From assembly GCA_946545105.1 (NCBI GenBank), contig CAMNMY010000024.1:1-8711 (forward strand): DNA of 8,711 nt, in the 5' to 3' direction. Made by a program: the position numbers and the translations under genes. Positions 6,848 through 8,711 of the stretch are shown one piece after another (the first letter of the stretch is position 1; each line of letters starts with the position of its first letter). Below the pieces are notes generated by a model that did no database searches, was not told the origin of the DNA, and worked only from the letters and a program-made list of their open reading frames with translations. This DNA is from an uncultured Clostridia bacterium (GTDB lineage Bacteria; Bacillota_A; Clostridia; Christensenellales; UBA3700).

Positions 6848-6871
6848 CAAAAAGAGTAACAATGTTACTCT
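6848..6871 (-). terminator. First ClC terminator, overlapping its stop codon
   Basis: An 8-bp perfect stem, AGAGTAAC and GTTACTCT (6853-6860 and 6864-6871), has a 3-base loop and is followed on the minus strand by TTTTTGG. The ClC stop codon TAA (6865-6867) lies within the 5' arm, so a terminating ribosome would cover it. A stronger terminator follows 55 bp downstream. Confidence 0.7.
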
Positions 6872-8460
6872 GTAATTAAATGATCTAAATAACGTTTTGT
6901 TCTTTCTTTATTACCAGTTTCGACTTGGATTGTTAAAACATCGCCGACATTAACTATTGTACCGGCATCTGGAACAATTTTATCTTCGCCTCTTTTAATA
7001 GATACTACAAGGGTATCTATTGGCCACAAAATATCTGAAATCTTCTTGCCTGAGATAAATGCACCATCCACAACTGTAATATCAATATCTTCCATTTCAA
7101 CTTTCTTATAATCAGCGAAAATTTTCTTCAATCTATTCAACATAGAATCGTAAAGTGGCTTAGAGCCAAACAACTCAGCAACCAAGAATGCTGTAATAAT
7201 AGAAATCATTGGTGGCAAGAATACGGCATCGTAATTAGATAATTCGACAATTAAGACGATTGCAGTCAATGGAGCTCTTACTGATGCACCAAAGAATGTT
7301 GTCATACCAATACATACAATTGATACATAATATTTAGGATCTAATATATTTAATGCAATACCAATGTCAGCTAAAATTGCACCAATCAAGGCACCAATAG
7401 ATAGCATTGGAATAAATAGACCACCTGTAGCACCAGAATTAAAGCACAACAATATTAAACAGAATTTTACAACTAATATTAAAATAAGCATCCATGTTGT
7501 AAATGATCTTGTCTCTAATGTTTCAATTAATTCATGTCCACTATAGTTTACATAATTAAAAAATACGCCCGTAATACCAATAATAATAAATATTACTAAT
7601 AGTCTTAACCAATAAGGAAATTCTTTTTCATGTTTGTCTGCACCACGTTGAGAGTGTATTAAACAATAATTGAACAATATCGCACTCAAACCGCACACAA
7701 CACCAACTGCTAACAATACAAGAAATTGTCTATATGTTACAGCTTCAAAACTACCAAAATTAAAATATGAAGAATCTGCATTCCAAAGTCCAGTAACATT
7801 TCCCATCATTCTATATGTGATAAAGCCAAATATAATTGATACAACAGTAGATAACACTAAAACTGGAGAGAATCTTCTATGTCCCTCTTCAAGGACGAAA
7901 ATAAGACCAGATAGAGGCGCTGAGAACGCAACAGCGAAGCCTGCTCCCGCTCCAGCAGAAATTACATATCTTTGCCAAGCCAATTTTGATTTAAACATAT
8001 TTGATACAGCTTGAGATGAAGAAGCACCTAATTGTAGAGATGGACCTTCAGTTCCTACTGGCAAACCAGCAAAGAAACTAATAACTGAACCAACTATCAT
8101 CGCAAACATCATTTTAAATGGTTTAAAGCCAACCATTCCTCTCATCATACCTTCTGTTTGTGGTACGCCACTTCCTCTACTTTCTGGGGCCCACTTGTGC
8201 AAATATGCCATAGCAATAGCTAATATTCCCAATCCAAATAATAGAAGTGGTAAAAATGCTAAATGTTCAGCAACTAATGAATAAATTTCCTTACTCCACT
8301 TAACAAGATTCTTTATTCCATAATTAAAAAAGCCTACCAATAAGCCTACGACTATTCCGGAAAAACCACATAGGCCAACAACCGGTAATATAACTTCAGT
8401 TATATTCTTGCCCATGTATTTTAAATCAGCTTTTAACTTTTCTTTTCTTGTTTGTGGCAT
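6865..8460 (-). CDS. ClC-family chloride/proton antiporter with C-terminal RCK_C (TrkA_C) domain
   Basis: This is a membrane protein moving chloride, probably exchanged for protons. The 531 residues comprise a cytoplasmic N-terminus, the multi-helix ClC core (about 20-440) and a soluble RCK_C domain (about 453-531). Selectivity and gating motifs are visible: GSGVPQ with Ser97 (E. coli Ser107), GTEGP with gating Glu138 (Glu148), VLEEGHRRF with Glu192 matching the proton glutamate Glu203, GATGGLFIP (343-351), and Tyr437 in KPLY (Tyr445). Keeping both glutamates argues for an antiporter rather than a channel, and Ser97 argues against the fluoride-specific branch. The RCK_C tail replaces the CBS pair found in many ClC proteins and may bind a small regulatory ligand, which is inference. 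The ATG at 8458-8460 has GAGGA at 8464-8468 with short spacing. The gene is monocistronic with its own promoter and two terminators. Confidence 0.95.
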   Translation of the reverse strand: MPQTRKEKLKADLKYMGKNITEVILPVVGLCGFSGIVVGLLVGFFNYGIKNLVKWSKEIYSLVAEHLAFLPLLLFGLGILAIAMAYLHKWAPESRGSGVPQTEGMMRGMVGFKPFKMMFAMIVGSVISFFAGLPVGTEGPSLQLGASSSQAVSNMFKSKLAWQRYVISAGAGAGFAVAFSAPLSGLIFVLEEGHRRFSPVLVLSTVVSIIFGFITYRMMGNVTGLWNADSSYFNFGSFEAVTYRQFLVLLAVGVVCGLSAILFNYCLIHSQRGADKHEKEFPYWLRLLVIFIIIGITGVFFNYVNYSGHELIETLETRSFTTWMLILILVVKFCLILLCFNSGATGGLFIPMLSIGALIGAILADIGIALNILDPKYYVSIVCIGMTTFFGASVRAPLTAIVLIVELSNYDAVFLPPMISIITAFLVAELFGSKPLYDSMLNRLKKIFADYKKVEMEDIDITVVDGAFISGKKISDILWPIDTLVVSIKRGEDKIVPDAGTIVNVGDVLTIQVETGNKERTKRYLDHLITE

Positions 8461-8481
8461 AATTCCTCAATAATATTCAAC

Positions 8482-8510
8482 ATTTTATATTATAAATATA
8501 TTTATGTCAA
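8482..8510 (-). promoter_or_regulatory. Promoter of the ClC gene
   Basis: A perfect -35 TTGACA (8505-8510), a 17-base spacer and -10 TAAAAT (8482-8487) predict initiation near 8475 and a leader of about 15 nt. The -35 lies immediately beyond the T tract of the gap terminator, so ClC is transcribed independently of gap. Confidence 0.75.
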
Positions 8511-8552
8511 ATTAAAAACAATAGGCTGGTAAAACGCATGTCCTACCAGCCT
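8511..8552 (-). terminator. Rho-independent terminator of gap
   Basis: Perfect 9-bp arms AGGCTGGTA (8523-8531) and TACCAGCCT (8544-8552) enclose a 12-base loop. On the minus strand they are followed by ATTGTTTTTAAT. The stem starts 31 bp after the gap stop codon, as expected for a highly expressed glycolytic gene. Confidence 0.85.
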
Positions 8553-8583
8553 TTGGTTCCTTTAGTTATTTATTAATTATTTC

Positions 8584-8711
8584 TTATTTGTTTAATAACT
8601 TAGAGAAATACTTAATTGTTCTAACCATTTGAGATGTATAAGAATTTTCATTATCATACCAAGAAACAACTTGAACTTGAGTCTTGTCACCCATTGGGAT
8701 AACCATTGTTT
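8584..8711 (-). CDS. gap: Glyceraldehyde-3-phosphate dehydrogenase, C-terminal fragment (5' part beyond window edge)
   Basis: This is the glycolytic enzyme that oxidises glyceraldehyde-3-phosphate to 1,3-bisphosphoglycerate with NAD and phosphate. Only the last 41 codons are inside the window. They carry the hallmark VVSWYDNENSY (14-24 of the fragment), then the end helix TSQMVRTIKYFSKLL and the stop TAA at 8584-8586. The motif KVVSWYDNE(M/W)SY is nearly invariant in GAPDH, so identification is firm despite the short piece. Asn replaces the usual Met or Trp after the Glu. Whether it is the NAD-type GapA or the NADP-type GapB cannot be decided from this end. Glycolysis genes such as pgk may lie upstream, outside the window. 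Confidence 0.93.
   Translation of the reverse strand, partial: TMVIPMGDKTQVQVVSWYDNENSYTSQMVRTIKYFSKLLNK

Noticed and set aside
6865..8460. Fluoride-specific ClC (CLC-F) antiporter
   Set aside because: The selectivity motif is GSGVP with the chloride-type serine, and the GTEGP and EE motifs follow the chloride/proton antiporter pattern.
1..8711. Mycoplasma-type genetic code (TGA as Trp)
   Set aside because: All Trp codons examined are TGG, no gene is broken by an in-frame TGA, and all proteins reach full family length with the standard code.

Overview
The window is AT-rich (roughly one third G+C by eye). It has short intergenic gaps, mostly TAA stops, Shine-Dalgarno (SD) sites and compact hairpin-plus-U terminators. 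Trp is encoded by TGG and no complete gene contains an in-frame TGA, so the standard bacterial code fits. With a bacterial glgB-glgC pair, an oligo-1,6-glucosidase-type GH13 enzyme, a Firmicute-style sirtuin and a ClC protein with an RCK_C tail, the most likely source is a low-GC Bacillota relative (a Bacilli/Erysipelotrichia-like lineage). That placement is inferred from gene content and style, not from a marker gene.

Layout from left to right. A minus-strand glycogen operon holds glgB (complete) followed by glgC (cut by the left edge), driven by a good sigma-A-type promoter at 2588-2616. Next is a second minus-strand unit in which a GH13 alpha-glucosidase gene is joined to a Sir2 deacylase gene through a TAATG stop/start overlap, ending in a weak terminator at 2652-2668. 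A 95-bp divergent intergenic region separates it from a plus-strand ABC-F ATPase gene that has no visible SD and may be translated from a leaderless mRNA. The ABC-F gene converges on a minus-strand ClC chloride/proton antiporter gene. Two hairpin terminators lie between them, and one contains the ClC stop codon. At the right edge is the 3' end of gap (glyceraldehyde-3-phosphate dehydrogenase) with its own terminator, directly upstream of the ClC promoter.

The theme of the left two thirds is storage and use of alpha-glucans. GlgC makes ADP-glucose, GlgB adds the alpha-1,6 branches, and the GH13 glucosidase cleaves short alpha-1,6-linked oligosaccharides to glucose. The coupled sirtuin could tie NAD state to this pathway, but that link is inferred from gene order only. 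ABC-F, ClC and gap look like ordinary housekeeping neighbours.

I found no mobile element, CRISPR array, tRNA, rRNA, phage gene or defence system. It reads as ordinary core chromosome. The points worth a second look are the Sir2 coupling and acyl-pocket residues, the SD-less ABC-F start, and a substitution in a conserved GlgB motif.
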